This document shows, in pieces, positions 42,593 to 51,690 of a DNA stretch of 64,000 bases; position 1 is the first letter of the stretch, and each line of letters opens with the position of its first letter. Source of the DNA: Candidatus Marispirochaeta associata (GTDB taxonomy: Bacteria; Spirochaetota; Spirochaetia; JC444; Marispirochaetaceae); NCBI GenBank assembly GCA_001749745.1, contig JWTM01000107.1:1-64000 (forward strand), written 5' to 3'. The translations under genes were made by a program, and so were the position numbers. The notes below the pieces were generated by a model. The model was not told the origin of the DNA and searched no databases. It saw only the letters and a program-made list of their open reading frames with translations.

Positions 42593-43495
42593 ATGTACAC
42601 CCTGCGAGCCGATGAGTTCTTTGCCGATCCCGGTTTTCCCTTGGCTATCGCCTCCCGGGATCCCCAGCCCCTATTCCCTATTCATACCCACGATTTCTCG
42701 GAGCTCGTACTGGTTATCGGCGGCACGGGCGTCCATTTTACCGAGGAAGGGCAGTACCAGGTCATTCCCGGAGATGCCTATATCATCAACGGCGATCTGG
42801 CGCACGGCTATAAGAATCTGGACGATCTCGTCCTCATCAATATCATATTTCAGGGGGCGGGCCTCGGAATCCCCGATCGGGATCTAAGCAGTATTCCGGG
42901 TTATCATCTGCTCTTTACCATCGAACCGGCCTACCGCTACCGCGACCGCTTTCAGAGCCGCTTACGATTATCACCCCAGGAACTGGATCGGGCCCGGAAT
43001 CTTACGGAGGCCATCGAGCGAGAGCTGTCTGATCAAAATCCGGGGTACCAGTTCATGGCCCGCAGCTACTTCCTGCAGCTGATAGGGTTCCTCTCCCGGG
43101 CCTTCGGCGATGGAGACGGTTCCGGCATCGCCCGGCAACGCTACCGCTTGGGGAAGGTTATCAGCTATATGGAGCACCACCGGGATCGAATGATCCGCAT
43201 CGAGGAGCTGACAGGGATAAGCGGGAGCTCGGAGTCGACCCTGCTCCGGGATTTCAAGCGCATTACCGGCAGCTCTCCGCTCGAATATCATCTGCGGATC
43301 AGAATCAGCCGGGCCTGTGAACTCCTGCGCAGCAGTTCGTTCAGTATTACCCAGGTGGCCTTTGAAACCGGATTTGAGGATTCCAACTATTTCAGCCGAC
43401 AGTTCAAGCGCATCATGGACGTTCCGCCCCGGGAGTACCGGCGCCACCATTTCGGCACCCCCATCGCCCCTCACTCCCCGGGGCGGAGCAGATAA
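42593..43495 (+). CDS. AraC-family regulator with cupin domain (RhaR/RhaS-like)
   Basis: A 300-residue one-component sugar regulator. The N-terminal cupin fold shows FPIHTHDFSELVLVIGGTGVHF and IPGDAYIINGDLAHGY, the arrangement of RhaS/RhaR proteins. The C-terminal AraC domain (about 185-290) has RIEELTGISGSSESTLLRDFKRITGSSPLEYHL and ETGFEDSNYFSRQFKRIMDVPPREYRR. It is divergent from rhaA and likely controls it, with L-rhamnose as probable inducer. Its 3' end overlaps the convergent nitrilase-like gene by 25 bp. Confidence 0.9.
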   Translation: MYTLRADEFFADPGFPLAIASRDPQPLFPIHTHDFSELVLVIGGTGVHFTEEGQYQVIPGDAYIINGDLAHGYKNLDDLVLINIIFQGAGLGIPDRDLSSIPGYHLLFTIEPAYRYRDRFQSRLRLSPQELDRARNLTEAIERELSDQNPGYQFMARSYFLQLIGFLSRAFGDGDGSGIARQRYRLGKVISYMEHHRDRMIRIEELTGISGSSESTLLRDFKRITGSSPLEYHLRIRISRACELLRSSSFSITQVAFETGFEDSNYFSRQFKRIMDVPPREYRRHHFGTPIAPHSPGRSR

Positions 43496-44403
43496 CTGAC
43501 GCTATCCCGGCCCCGGGCGCTCGCCGCCCGGTCGAGGTAGCGAAAACCTCCCGCCTTCTCCTGCACCACGCTGGAGTAGCCCTCCCAGAAGAGATCCAAG
43601 AATTCCCCGGTCAGGCAAACGGTCATCCCGGCGGGTACCGGAGAATCGGCTATTCGGGCCGGCAGGGCCCGCTCGAAGAGCCCTATCTGGTACTGACCGA
43701 ACTCCTCTCCATTGGCCTTGATGTCGATCCAAAAATCGGCTTCTGCAAAGGACTCTTCCCAGACCTCGAAGAAGGTGTCCCTGCAGATGCTAACAGCGAT
43801 GCGATAGCCCCGGTACTCGAAGGGGCGGGCGGCCTCCAGGGGGCCGGGATCTATCCCTAAGAGCTCCCGTTCGAAGGGGGTCAGGAAGACCTTATCCTGG
43901 GTATAGAATACTTCGCCGTCCGGGCCGTAGACCACGGTTCGGTTTCGGAGTTCGTCGCCCGTCGGGCCCGGTGCAACGGCAAAGTAACTCCCCGCCAAGA
44001 TGGCGACTCCGTGCTTTCGCGCCAGACCGCCCCATATGCGATCCATAGAGGAGCGTACCTCGGCGGAGATCAGAAATTCCTCGAGACTCGCCGCCCCTGA
44101 GGTCCGCATGAGGATAGCGCCCGCCTCCTCTAAGCCGTCCGCCAGAAAAACCTCCCGGGGAAGCCCGAAGGCGGCGAAGAAGACCCCGGTATACTCGGGG
44201 ATTACCAGTAGATCCGTCTCCTCCTTCTTCAGAAGCCGGGTTATCTCGGCGTCGGCGTAGCGGATAAAGCGTTCCTCCGAGGCGTAGATCTCTTCACGAA
44301 TCTCGAGCTGCAACCCGACAATCCGTAAGGGTTCGAGGGAATAGGCGGAAGAGAGCCAGAGAATGATCAACAGGAGGATAAACAGAGATCGGCGCATACT
44401 CAT
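43471..44403 (-). CDS. Exported carbon-nitrogen hydrolase (nitrilase superfamily)
   Basis: A 310-residue amidase/nitrilase-like protein with an N-terminal signal peptide (SLFILLLIILWLSSAYS, cut near residue 22). The catalytic triad is visible: Glu in LLVIPEYTGVFF, Lys in TQDKVFLTPFE and Cys in VSICRDTFFEVWEE. Most members of the family are cytoplasmic; an exported one may act on periplasmic amides. The last 25 bp overlap the convergent AraC gene. A -10 TAGAAT lies nine bases before the start and no ribosome-binding site is seen; an ATG two codons later is an alternative start. Confidence 0.83.
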   Translation of the reverse strand: MSMRRSLFILLLIILWLSSAYSLEPLRIVGLQLEIREEIYASEERFIRYADAEITRLLKKEETDLLVIPEYTGVFFAAFGLPREVFLADGLEEAGAILMRTSGAASLEEFLISAEVRSSMDRIWGGLARKHGVAILAGSYFAVAPGPTGDELRNRTVVYGPDGEVFYTQDKVFLTPFERELLGIDPGPLEAARPFEYRGYRIAVSICRDTFFEVWEESFAEADFWIDIKANGEEFGQYQIGLFERALPARIADSPVPAGMTVCLTGEFLDLFWEGYSSVVQEKAGGFRYLDRAASARGRDSVSYLLRPGE

Positions 44404-44412
44404 GAGGTGGGA

Positions 44413-44441
44413 ATTCTAACCTAAGAGGCCTACAGGGTAAA
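44413..44441 (-). promoter_or_regulatory. Putative promoter of the nitrilase-like gene
   Basis: Minus strand TTTACC (44441-44436), 17 bp, TAGAAT (44418-44413), nine bases before the ATG. A transcript starting seven bases after the -10 would have almost no leader. Confidence 0.5.
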
Positions 44442-44458
44442 CCCTGAATGCAAAACCC

Positions 44459-44487
44459 TTGCCTCGACCTAATCATTCAGATAGCTT
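44459..44487 (+). promoter_or_regulatory. Putative promoter of the HAD hydrolase gene
   Basis: TTGCCT (44459-44464), 17 bp, TAGCTT (44482-44487), seven bases before ATG 44495, with no ribosome-binding site. Divergent from the nitrilase-like promoter. Confidence 0.4.
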
Positions 44488-44494
44488 TGAATCC

Positions 44495-45151
44495 ATGATA
44501 CGCTACATCCTCTTCGATCTTGACAACACCCTCTACCCTGAATCGAGCCCCATGGGCGCTAATTTCGAGAACTCAATCAACAGCTATGTGGCCCGTTACC
44601 TCGGGGTGTCCCCAAAAGAGGCCAAACGGTTGCGTCGCGAACGGGCCCGGGACTACGGGACGACCCTGCAGTGGCTCTGTCAGGTGCACGACTTCGACAG
44701 GGTGGATGAGTATATGGAGGCGGTCCATCCGGTGGAGTTGGATAAGTACCTGAAGAAGAATCCCGATCTGGTCTCCATTATTCGCGCCCTGCCGATGCAG
44801 AAATCGATCCTGACCAACTCACCCCGGGAACATGCAGAACGGGTGCTCGAGTATCTGGAAATCTATGATGAGTTCGAGCATCTCTTCGACCTGCGCTACA
44901 ACAACTTCGTCGGAAAGCCTGATCCCGAGGTCTACCGCAGAATCCTCACGACCATCGGCCACGCGGCGGAAGAGACCCTCTTTATCGACGATGTACCCGG
45001 CTACCTGGAACCCTTTCGAGAGATGGGCGGGCAGGCGCTCTTGATCGACGAACTGGGTCGCCACTCCAAGACCGATTATCCGGTCATTCAGCGCATAGAG
45101 GAGCTGCCGAAATTCCTCGAAGAGCACTTCGGTATCGGGGTCAATCCATGA
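44495..45151 (+). CDS. HAD-superfamily hydrolase (pyrimidine 5'-nucleotidase-like)
   Basis: A 218-residue haloacid-dehalogenase-type phosphatase. Motif I is YILFDLDNTLYP (nucleophile and acid Asp), motif II KSILTNSPREHAERVL, and motif III/IV KPDPEVYRRIL...TLFIDDVPGYLEPF. The DNTLYP motif and helical cap resemble SDT1/PHM8-like pyrimidine nucleotidases; the substrate is not certain. The start is ATG 44495, which begins the conserved core directly. It overlaps the next gene by 4 bp (ATGA). Confidence 0.88.
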   Translation: MIRYILFDLDNTLYPESSPMGANFENSINSYVARYLGVSPKEAKRLRRERARDYGTTLQWLCQVHDFDRVDEYMEAVHPVELDKYLKKNPDLVSIIRALPMQKSILTNSPREHAERVLEYLEIYDEFEHLFDLRYNNFVGKPDPEVYRRILTTIGHAAEETLFIDDVPGYLEPFREMGGQALLIDELGRHSKTDYPVIQRIEELPKFLEEHFGIGVNP

Positions 45152-45654
45152 ATCTGGTTCTCAGCGCCCGAGGCCCCGAGGCCCTTGAACTGCGGCTCTC
45201 CCGCATCTACCGCGGAGGACTGACGCTGGTTGCGTCGGTTCTGGCGATAGCCATGCTCTTTGCCCTCGTCAGCGACGGGAGTATCGCCCTCATCCCGCTC
45301 GTACTCCTGCTCCTCTCGGGCGCAGCCGCCCTCTACGAGGAGCGCTGGATTTTTACGCCCCGGGAAATCGAGAGCCGCACGGGGCTCCTCTTTCTCTATA
45401 AACGGCGCTTCTTGGCCGCCGATAAGATCGAAGGCTTCAGGCTCACCTCCTTCACCAAGGGGAGGCTCTCCGGCACAGATCCCGACGCTCCCGCTTTTCT
45501 GCCGAGCTATGCGGTGCTGGCCTGCGAAACGGTCGACGGGGATTCTCTAACCATCGAGATTCTGAAATTCAGAAAAAAAGAGGAGCTCGAAACAAAGGCG
45601 GCTGCCGTAGCCGACCTCTGTTCCAAGCCCCTGATAAGCGAACTCACTCATTAG
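45148..45654 (+). CDS. Small membrane protein with PH-like domain
   Basis: A 168-residue protein of unknown function. Two adjacent hydrophobic segments (about 25-60, LTLVASVLAIAMLFALV and LIPLVLLLLSGAAAL) anchor it in the membrane, followed by a soluble domain starting EERWIFTPREIESRTGLLFLYKRRFLAADKIEGFRL, which reads like a bacterial PH-type domain. It is translationally coupled to the HAD hydrolase gene. Confidence 0.7.
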   Translation: MNLVLSARGPEALELRLSRIYRGGLTLVASVLAIAMLFALVSDGSIALIPLVLLLLSGAAALYEERWIFTPREIESRTGLLFLYKRRFLAADKIEGFRLTSFTKGRLSGTDPDAPAFLPSYAVLACETVDGDSLTIEILKFRKKEELETKAAAVADLCSKPLISELTH

Positions 45655-45666
45655 AGCGGGATAGTT

Positions 45667-46683
45667 CTAAGCCTTTAGACCGCTCGTATCCTGATGCAAA
45701 TAGCAGGCGACGTCATGCCGCTCGCCGGTCTCGGTTAGCTGGGGAATATTGCTTTTACAGATGTCCATCTTTTTGGGACAGCGATCGTAAAAATAGCAGC
45801 CGTGGCGTTCCTTGTCGGGCGACGGGACATCCCCGGTTAGGATAATCCGCTTGCGTTGACGCTCGACTTTGGGATCGGGGATCGGGGCCGCTGAGAGCAG
45901 CGCCTGGGTGTAGGGATGCTTCGGATTCTTGTAGAGCTCGGTCGCTTCTGCCACCTCGACGATCTTTCCCAGATACATAACCGCTACCCGGGTGCTTATA
46001 TATTCGATTACCGCCAGGTCGTGAGCGATAAAGAGATAGGTAAGACCCATCTCCTTCTGCAGTTCGGTAAGGAGGTTCAGGATCTGTGATTGGATCGATA
46101 CGTCCAGCGCGCTAACCGGCTCGTCTAGGAGGATCAGTTTCGGGTTGAGCGCCAGGGCCCGGGCGATGCCGATACGCTGGCGCTGGCCGCCGGAGAACTC
46201 ATGGGGGTAGCGGTTCTTGTAGTTCTTCGAGAGCCCTACCCGCTCCATCAGCTCTTCGACCAGACGTTCGATCTCCTGCTGGGAATGGGTCAGGATCTTC
46301 TTCTTGGTGTAGATCTGCAGAGGCTCGGCAATAATGTTGCGCACGGTCATCCGCGGATTGAGGGAGGCGTAGGGATCCTGGAAGACCATCTGCATGTCCT
46401 TCCGGGCGGCTAATAGCTCCCGGGCCGACAACTCGGGCAGGTTCTTCCCCTGGAAGAGGACCTTCCCCGCGGTGGGCTGATAGAGCTGGGCGATCGCCCT
46501 GGCGGTGGTGCTCTTGCCGCAGCCGGACTCGCCGACGAGTCCTAAGGTTTCTCCCTTGTTGATCGAGAAGGAGACCCCGTCTACGGCCCGAATCTGGCCG
46601 ACGGTCTTCTTGAAGAGGAGCCCCTCTTCGATGGGGAAGTGGAGTTTCAGATCTTGTGTTTCTAACAGGGTTTCGGCGCTCAC
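45667..46683 (-). CDS. oppF: Oligopeptide ABC transporter ATPase OppF
   Basis: A 338-residue ATPase. Walker [10 protein letters not shown] near residue 50, Q-loop [15 protein letters not shown], signature [15 protein letters not shown] and Walker [15 protein letters not shown] are intact. The C-terminal oligo_HPY region ([33 protein letters not shown]) carries the cysteines typical of OppD/OppF iron-sulfur sites. Start is GTG 46683, directly after the stop of oppD, with GGAGG eight bases upstream. Last gene of the opp operon. Confidence 0.93.
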   Translation of the reverse strand: MSAETLLETQDLKLHFPIEEGLLFKKTVGQIRAVDGVSFSINKGETLGLVGESGCGKSTTARAIAQLYQPTAGKVLFQGKNLPELSARELLAARKDMQMVFQDPYASLNPRMTVRNIIAEPLQIYTKKKILTHSQQEIERLVEELMERVGLSKNYKNRYPHEFSGGQRQRIGIARALALNPKLILLDEPVSALDVSIQSQILNLLTELQKEMGLTYLFIAHDLAVIEYISTRVAVMYLGKIVEVAEATELYKNPKHPYTQALLSAAPIPDPKVERQRKRIILTGDVPSPDKERHGCYFYDRCPKKMDICKSNIPQLTETGERHDVACYLHQDTSGLKA

Positions 46684-47676
46684 TTACTCGGCCTCCTTCT
46701 TGTTGTAGAGCCAGCAGCTGACCGAACGGCCGCCGTCGAAGCTTGTCGCTCCGGGATATTTATTGCGGCAGATATCCATCGCATGTTCGCAGCGGGGATG
46801 GAAGGGACAGCAGTCGGGAAGGTCGATCACGTTGGGCGGTTGTCCTTTGATCGAGTAGAGTTCCTCGTTCTTCTCCTGGTCGAGCCGGGGAACCGATTTT
46901 ATCAGCCCCTGGGTGTAGGGGTGCTTGGGTTCTTCGAAGAGCTCGTCGGCGTTGGCCTTTTCGACCACTCGGCCGGCATACATAACGATGATGTTGTCGC
47001 ACATCCCGGCAACGACGCCGAGGTCGTGGGTAATCAGGATCTGAGCGGTGCCGAACTCGTCGGAGAGGTCGTTCATCAGGTCCAGAATCTGGGCCTGAAT
47101 GGTCACATCCAGCGCGGTGGTGGGCTCGTCGGCGATCAGAATAGTCGGATTACAGCTCAAGGCCATAGCGATCATTACCCGCTGACGCATACCGCCGGAG
47201 AACTGGTGGGGGTAGTTGTCGACCCGTTTAGCGGCGCTGGGAATACCGACCTTCTCCAACATCTCGATCGCCTTGGCTCGGGCGGCAGTCTTCTCGAGGC
47301 CCTGGTGGAGCACAATGGTCTCGATCAGCTGGGTAGAGATCTTGAGAAAGGGATTGAGGCTGGTCATCGGATCTTGAAAAATCATCGAGATCTTATTGCC
47401 GCGAATATCCCGCAGCTGCTCCTCTTTCAGTTTGAGAATATCCTTATCCTCGAAGAGCACCTCGCCGGAGACGATCTTGCCCGGCGGGGAGGGAATCAGC
47501 CGCATGATTGAGAGGTTGGTTACCGACTTACCGGATCCGGACTCGCCGACAATCCCCAGGGTTTCTCCCTTATGGAGGGTAAAATCTATGCCGTCCACGG
47601 CCTTTACGATGCCGTCGTCGGTCTTGAAATGGGTTCGGAGGTCTTTAACTTCCAGCACAATATCGTTGTTACTCAC
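46684..47676 (-). CDS. oppD: Oligopeptide ABC transporter ATPase OppD
   Basis: A 330-residue ATPase partner of OppF. Walker [10 protein letters not shown]-loop [13 protein letters not shown], signature [15 protein letters not shown] and Walker [15 protein letters not shown] are present, with a C-terminal Cys-containing [21 protein letters not shown] segment. It lies 36 bp downstream of oppC and abuts oppF. Confidence 0.93.
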   Translation of the reverse strand: MSNNDIVLEVKDLRTHFKTDDGIVKAVDGIDFTLHKGETLGIVGESGSGKSVTNLSIMRLIPSPPGKIVSGEVLFEDKDILKLKEEQLRDIRGNKISMIFQDPMTSLNPFLKISTQLIETIVLHQGLEKTAARAKAIEMLEKVGIPSAAKRVDNYPHQFSGGMRQRVMIAMALSCNPTILIADEPTTALDVTIQAQILDLMNDLSDEFGTAQILITHDLGVVAGMCDNIIVMYAGRVVEKANADELFEEPKHPYTQGLIKSVPRLDQEKNEELYSIKGQPPNVIDLPDCCPFHPRCEHAMDICRNKYPGATSFDGGRSVSCWLYNKKEAE

Positions 47677-47712
47677 ATATAACTCCTTCGGTCTGCTGCA
47701 TGCATGTGAGGC

Positions 47713-48798
47713 TTAAAGCTTGTTTTTACTTTGCGGATCGAAGGCGTCCCGGAGACCGTCGCCCAGGAAGTTCATCGCAAAGAGGAATATCGTCATCGCT
47801 CCGGCGGGAAAGAAGAGTCGCCAGGGATAGAGGGTCATCCCGTCGACCCCCTCCTTAACCAGGGAACCCCACGAGGCGTAAGGTGCCGAGACGCCTAACC
47901 CTAAGTAGGAGAGGAAGGACTCCATCATGATGAATGTCGGAATCCGCAAGGTGGCGAAGACGATGATGATTCCCAAGGTATTCGGTACCAGGTGGCGCAG
48001 GATTATCCGCCAGGTACCGCCGCCCATGGAGCGGGCCGCCTCGACGAACTCGGAATTCTTCAAGGTAATAATCTGCCCTCGGACCACCCGGGCTACGGTG
48101 AGCCAGCTGACGACCGAGAGGGCCAGGAAGAGATTCATGATATTCCGACCGAAGATGGCCATGAAGATGATAACCAGAAGCATATAGGGCAGCCCGTACA
48201 TTACGTCGACCACCCGCATTATCATATAATCCGTCCTGCCGCCGACATATCCGGCTAAGGAACCGAGCAGGATACCGATGAGAAAGGAGGTGATGGTACC
48301 TATGAAGCCGATCGCAATCGAGACCTGGCCGCCGTAGATGATTCTCGCCATCATATCCCGGCCGTGGTAATCGGTACCGAGGATGTAACGGCGTTCGTGC
48401 ATCTTAACGGTCTCGCCCTTGTACTCCATGGTTTCGGTGGCGACTCGCTCCTTAATCTCCTCCAGTCGGGCCACCTCTTCGGCGGTCAGCTCCCGGCCCT
48501 CCTTCTCGGCGATGCCGGTCATGGTGTTGAACTCCTTCTCGTACCAGAGCTCGCCGGCGGTCTTTGTCAGTGATGGGGGAAGATCCTGATGATCGGAGAT
48601 GATCTTCTTGTAGGAGTAGATCGGCAGGATCGGGGCGGCAATCGATAGAATCGTATAGACGATCACCAGCACCAGGCCGGCCATGGCCATCTTATTCTTC
48701 TTCAATCTATTCCAGGCGTCCCGACTCAGGCTGTTGCCCTTCTCGACCTGGTTTAACTCATTGACCAAGAGGTCTTCTTTCTTCTTCTGTCTAAACAC
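47713..48798 (-). CDS. oppC: Oligopeptide ABC transporter permease OppC
   Basis: A 361-residue permease. After the first membrane segment (AMAGLVLVIVYTILSIAAPILP) an extracytoplasmic stretch of roughly 90 residues rich in Glu and Lys precedes YILGTDYHGRDMMARIIYGGQVSIAIGF, the usual OppC core, making this protein longer than the common form of about 300. EAA loop FVEAARSMGGGTWRIILRHLVPNT. Separated by 11 bp from oppB. Confidence 0.93.
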   Translation of the reverse strand: MFRQKKKEDLLVNELNQVEKGNSLSRDAWNRLKKNKMAMAGLVLVIVYTILSIAAPILPIYSYKKIISDHQDLPPSLTKTAGELWYEKEFNTMTGIAEKEGRELTAEEVARLEEIKERVATETMEYKGETVKMHERRYILGTDYHGRDMMARIIYGGQVSIAIGFIGTITSFLIGILLGSLAGYVGGRTDYMIMRVVDVMYGLPYMLLVIIFMAIFGRNIMNLFLALSVVSWLTVARVVRGQIITLKNSEFVEAARSMGGGTWRIILRHLVPNTLGIIIVFATLRIPTFIMMESFLSYLGLGVSAPYASWGSLVKEGVDGMTLYPWRLFFPAGAMTIFLFAMNFLGDGLRDAFDPQSKNKL

Positions 48799-48809
48799 AG
48801 GTGCTTCTC

Positions 48810-49739
48810 CTATTTGTACGAAACCCGCGGATCGAGGTAGGCGTACACTATATCGACGATAAAGTTCATGATGATCAGGATCACCGAATAGACGATTACC
48901 GTTCCCATAATCAGGGTGTAGTCCCGGTTGAGAGCCGACTGAACAAAGAAGCGGCCGAGACCGGGAACCCGGAAGATCGTTTCGACGACTACCGAACCGG
49001 TAATGGTGGCCGCAAAGGCGGGTCCCAGGTAGCTGACTACCGGCAGCATGGCGCCTTTCAACACATGCTTGAACATGATAACCCGTTCGCTCAAGCCCTT
49101 GGCCCGGGCGGTTCTAATATAGTCGGAGCGCAATACCTCGAGCATACTGGCCCGGGAGAGCCGGGCGATGTTGGCGAAGCGCGGAAAAGCCAGGGTAATG
49201 GCGGGCATGATCAGGGTTACCCAACCGTAGCGACCGGTTATCCAGCCCGAGGTGGGCAGCCAGCCCAGCTGCATGGCGAAGATCCACATCAACACCGGAC
49301 CAATTACGAAGAGCGGAACCGAGATACCGACCACCGCCGCCGACATGGCGGTGTAATCCATCCAGGAGTTCTGTCTGAGGGAGGCGATCATTCCGGCGCC
49401 TATGCCCAGAATAATGGCGATGGTCATACTCACAACACCTAAGAAGAGCGAGTCCGGCAGGCTGTTGAAAATGTAGTAGTTAACATCGTGGTCGTTGTAA
49501 CGGTAGGAGGGACCCAGATCTCCCCGTACGACATCCCAGAGATAACGCAGATACTGCATAACCAAGGGTTCGTCCAGATGATACTTGGCTTCGATGTTCG
49601 CCATGACCTGCTCGGTTATGGCCCGCTCTGCGGTAAAGGGTCCGCCCGGAGCGATCCGGATAATGAAAAAGCTGATGGTGATAATAATAAACAGCGTCGG
49701 GATCAACCCTATCAGCCGTCTAATGATATATTTCGTCAT
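48810..49739 (-). CDS. oppB: Oligopeptide ABC transporter permease OppB
   Basis: A 309-residue permease with the typical start KYIIRRLIGLIPTLFIIITISFFIIRIAPGGP and the OppB signature region DYIRTARAKGLSERVIMFKHVLKGAMLPV. Six membrane segments. It is separated from oppA by 231 bp containing a strong hairpin, so its level is probably set below that of the binding protein. Confidence 0.93.
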   Translation of the reverse strand: MTKYIIRRLIGLIPTLFIIITISFFIIRIAPGGPFTAERAITEQVMANIEAKYHLDEPLVMQYLRYLWDVVRGDLGPSYRYNDHDVNYYIFNSLPDSLFLGVVSMTIAIILGIGAGMIASLRQNSWMDYTAMSAAVVGISVPLFVIGPVLMWIFAMQLGWLPTSGWITGRYGWVTLIMPAITLAFPRFANIARLSRASMLEVLRSDYIRTARAKGLSERVIMFKHVLKGAMLPVVSYLGPAFAATITGSVVVETIFRVPGLGRFFVQSALNRDYTLIMGTVIVYSVILIIMNFIVDIVYAYLDPRVSYK

Positions 49740-49914
49740 ATATCCCCGCCTCTCTACGGTAAGTATTGATGTATGCTAATCCGGCCTGAAGGAGCCGGTG
49801 TTTTTTTCTCTCTGAACATATTCCGGTCAGGGAATCTGCTAAACCTTGGGTTAATTTTTGGTTGCTGCGGTACTGCTTTTTCACTTAGATTTTTTTATTA
49901 AAAGCCAATGGAAA

Positions 49915-49942
49915 GGAAACCGGCGGATAACCGCCGGTTTCC
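49915..49942 (-). terminator. Hairpin downstream of oppA
   Basis: Perfect 12-bp stem GGAAACCGGCGG/CCGCCGGTTTCC (49915-49926 with 49931-49942) with an ATAA loop, 28 bp after the oppA stop. On the minus strand the U-rich stretch (CTTTTAATAAAA) comes about ten bases later, so it probably works as a partial terminator or an RNA-end protector between oppA and oppBCDF. The rest of the 49740-49970 gap is AT-rich with no gene seen. Confidence 0.7.
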
Positions 49943-49970
49943 CAATAGAATTATCAGTTGTGTAAACCGA

Positions 49971-51548
49971 CTACTCTTTCAGAAAGATATCTTTCGGAGG
50001 ATGGTAGTCGCGGACGTTGGTGAACCAGCCGCCCCACTTGTCGGTATCGACCATGTTCTTCGATACGTAGAAGTAGATGGGGATTACACCCATATCCTCG
50101 CCGATGAAGTAGGTCTCGGCGTCCCGGAGAACCTGGAAGCGCTCGGGACCGTCGGCCATGGTAGCGGCCTGCTTGATGGCCTCATCGTATGCGGGGTTCG
50201 CATAGAGACCGTCGTTTCCGGCGCCGCCGGTAAGGAACATGTCCAGGAAGGTGTTGGGATCCTGATAGTCTCCGATCCAGCCGGCCCGGGCGACGGCAAA
50301 GTCGTGGGTACGGCGGGTCGCGAGGTAGGTCTTCCACTCCTGGTTGAAGAGATTACACTGAATACCGAGATTCTCGTTCCAGGCCTGCTGGATATACTCG
50401 GCGATCTTCTTGTGACCCTCGGAGGTGTTATAGAGGATCTCAAATTCGGGGAACCCTTCGCCGTCGGGATAACCGGCTTCGGCCAAAAGGCGCTTCGCCT
50501 CGGCCAGATCCTCGGAGAAGAGGTCTCCGCCGGGGAACCCGGCCATGTTGGTGGGAACGAAGGAGTAAGCGGGAATCTGTCCGGCCTTAGCAACCTTGGT
50601 TACCAGCTCATCCCGGTCGAAGGCCATGGCCAGTGCTTTCCGAACCCGGGGGTCGTCGAAAGGAGGCCGATCGTTGTTGACCAGGTAGTAATAGGTTCCC
50701 AGGTAGGGCGCTACGTGGTAGCTGTCGTTCTGCTTGGCCTGATCCATCATGTCCAAGGGAACCTCGGTGATCCAGTCGATCTCGCCGTTCAGGAACATGT
50801 TGTAGGCGGTGTTGTTATCCTCGACGGGCAGGTAGGTAACCTTGGAAAGGCTTACCGCATCCTTGTCCCAGTACTTGTCGTTGGGAACGACGGAGAGGGA
50901 CTCCTGGGGCTTCCACTCGTCCAGAACGAAGGGACCGTTGCCGACGAAGTTGTCCGGCTTGGTCCAGTCCTCGCCGTGCTCCTCGATGACGTGCATGGGA
51001 ACAACCGCGAATGAGTAGTGGGTCAGGGCGTCGATTACGTAGGGAAGAGGTCCGATCAGATCGATCTGGAAGGTCTTGTCGTCCAGCGCACGGATCTGAA
51101 CCGCTTCGGGTCCTGCTTCACCGGAGTTATACGCTTCGGCCCCGTCGATGAACATGTTGGGGAACCAGGCGTAGGGCGAGGCAGTCTCGGGAGCCATGCC
51201 GCGCAGCCAGGAATCGACTACGGTCTGGGCGGTAATCTTGGTACCGTCGCTCCATACTGCGTCCCGCAGGGTGAAGGTATACTGAAGACCGTCGCTGCTC
51301 CGTTCCCAGCTCTCGGCCAGGCCGGGTACGGGACCGCCGGTCTTGGGATCCATAGTGGTGAGTCCCTCGAACAGTGACATGTAAATGCGGTGCTCGGGGA
51401 CGCCTTCGATCAAGTGGGGATCGAGGGCTTCGGGCTCAGCGCCGTTGCCGAGAATGAACTCCGCACCGGTGGGGCCGGACTTCTGACAACCGCTGAAGAC
51501 AGCTAGAAGGACAAGAGCTGTAAGCAAGAGGGCTAATACTCTTTTCAT
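49971..51548 (-). CDS. oppA: Oligopeptide-binding lipoprotein OppA
   Basis: A 525-residue SBP_bac_5 binding protein. Signal peptide KRVLALLLTALVLLAVFSGC ends in a lipobox with Cys at about residue 20, so it is a lipoprotein. The mature start GAEFILGNGAEPEALDPHLIEGVPEHRIYMSLFEGL and RDAVWSDGTKITAQTVVDSWLRGM are typical of OppA. ATG 51548 follows GGAGAAGGAAACG; longer frames lack a ribosome-binding site. First gene of the opp operon. Confidence 0.94.
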   Translation of the reverse strand: MKRVLALLLTALVLLAVFSGCQKSGPTGAEFILGNGAEPEALDPHLIEGVPEHRIYMSLFEGLTTMDPKTGGPVPGLAESWERSSDGLQYTFTLRDAVWSDGTKITAQTVVDSWLRGMAPETASPYAWFPNMFIDGAEAYNSGEAGPEAVQIRALDDKTFQIDLIGPLPYVIDALTHYSFAVVPMHVIEEHGEDWTKPDNFVGNGPFVLDEWKPQESLSVVPNDKYWDKDAVSLSKVTYLPVEDNNTAYNMFLNGEIDWITEVPLDMMDQAKQNDSYHVAPYLGTYYYLVNNDRPPFDDPRVRKALAMAFDRDELVTKVAKAGQIPAYSFVPTNMAGFPGGDLFSEDLAEAKRLLAEAGYPDGEGFPEFEILYNTSEGHKKIAEYIQQAWNENLGIQCNLFNQEWKTYLATRRTHDFAVARAGWIGDYQDPNTFLDMFLTGGAGNDGLYANPAYDEAIKQAATMADGPERFQVLRDAETYFIGEDMGVIPIYFYVSKNMVDTDKWGGWFTNVRDYHPPKDIFLKE

Positions 51549-51583
51549 CGTTTCCTTCTCCTTTAAATTTAAGATATTAAGAT

Positions 51584-51612
51584 ACAATACCGTATAATCG
51601 TTACTCCCGCAA
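51584..51612 (-). promoter_or_regulatory. Putative oppA promoter
   Basis: Minus strand TTGCGG (51612-51607), 17 bp, TATTGT (51589-51584), 36 bp before the ATG. The AT-rich region upstream (51613-51680) contains several GTTAC/GTAAC motifs, which might be a regulator site. Confidence 0.45.
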
Positions 51613-51690
51613 TAGGTTTTATTTTATTGACGGCTTGTGTAACTATAGGCAGTAACGAATTTTAGATATACTGTAACTGCTTTAACGATA

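Noticed and set aside
49781..49807. Plus-strand hairpin CCGGC/GCCGG followed by a T-run, in the oppB leader
   Set aside because: It looks like a terminator, but no plus-strand gene lies upstream of it and the stem is only five pairs; left as unexplained.
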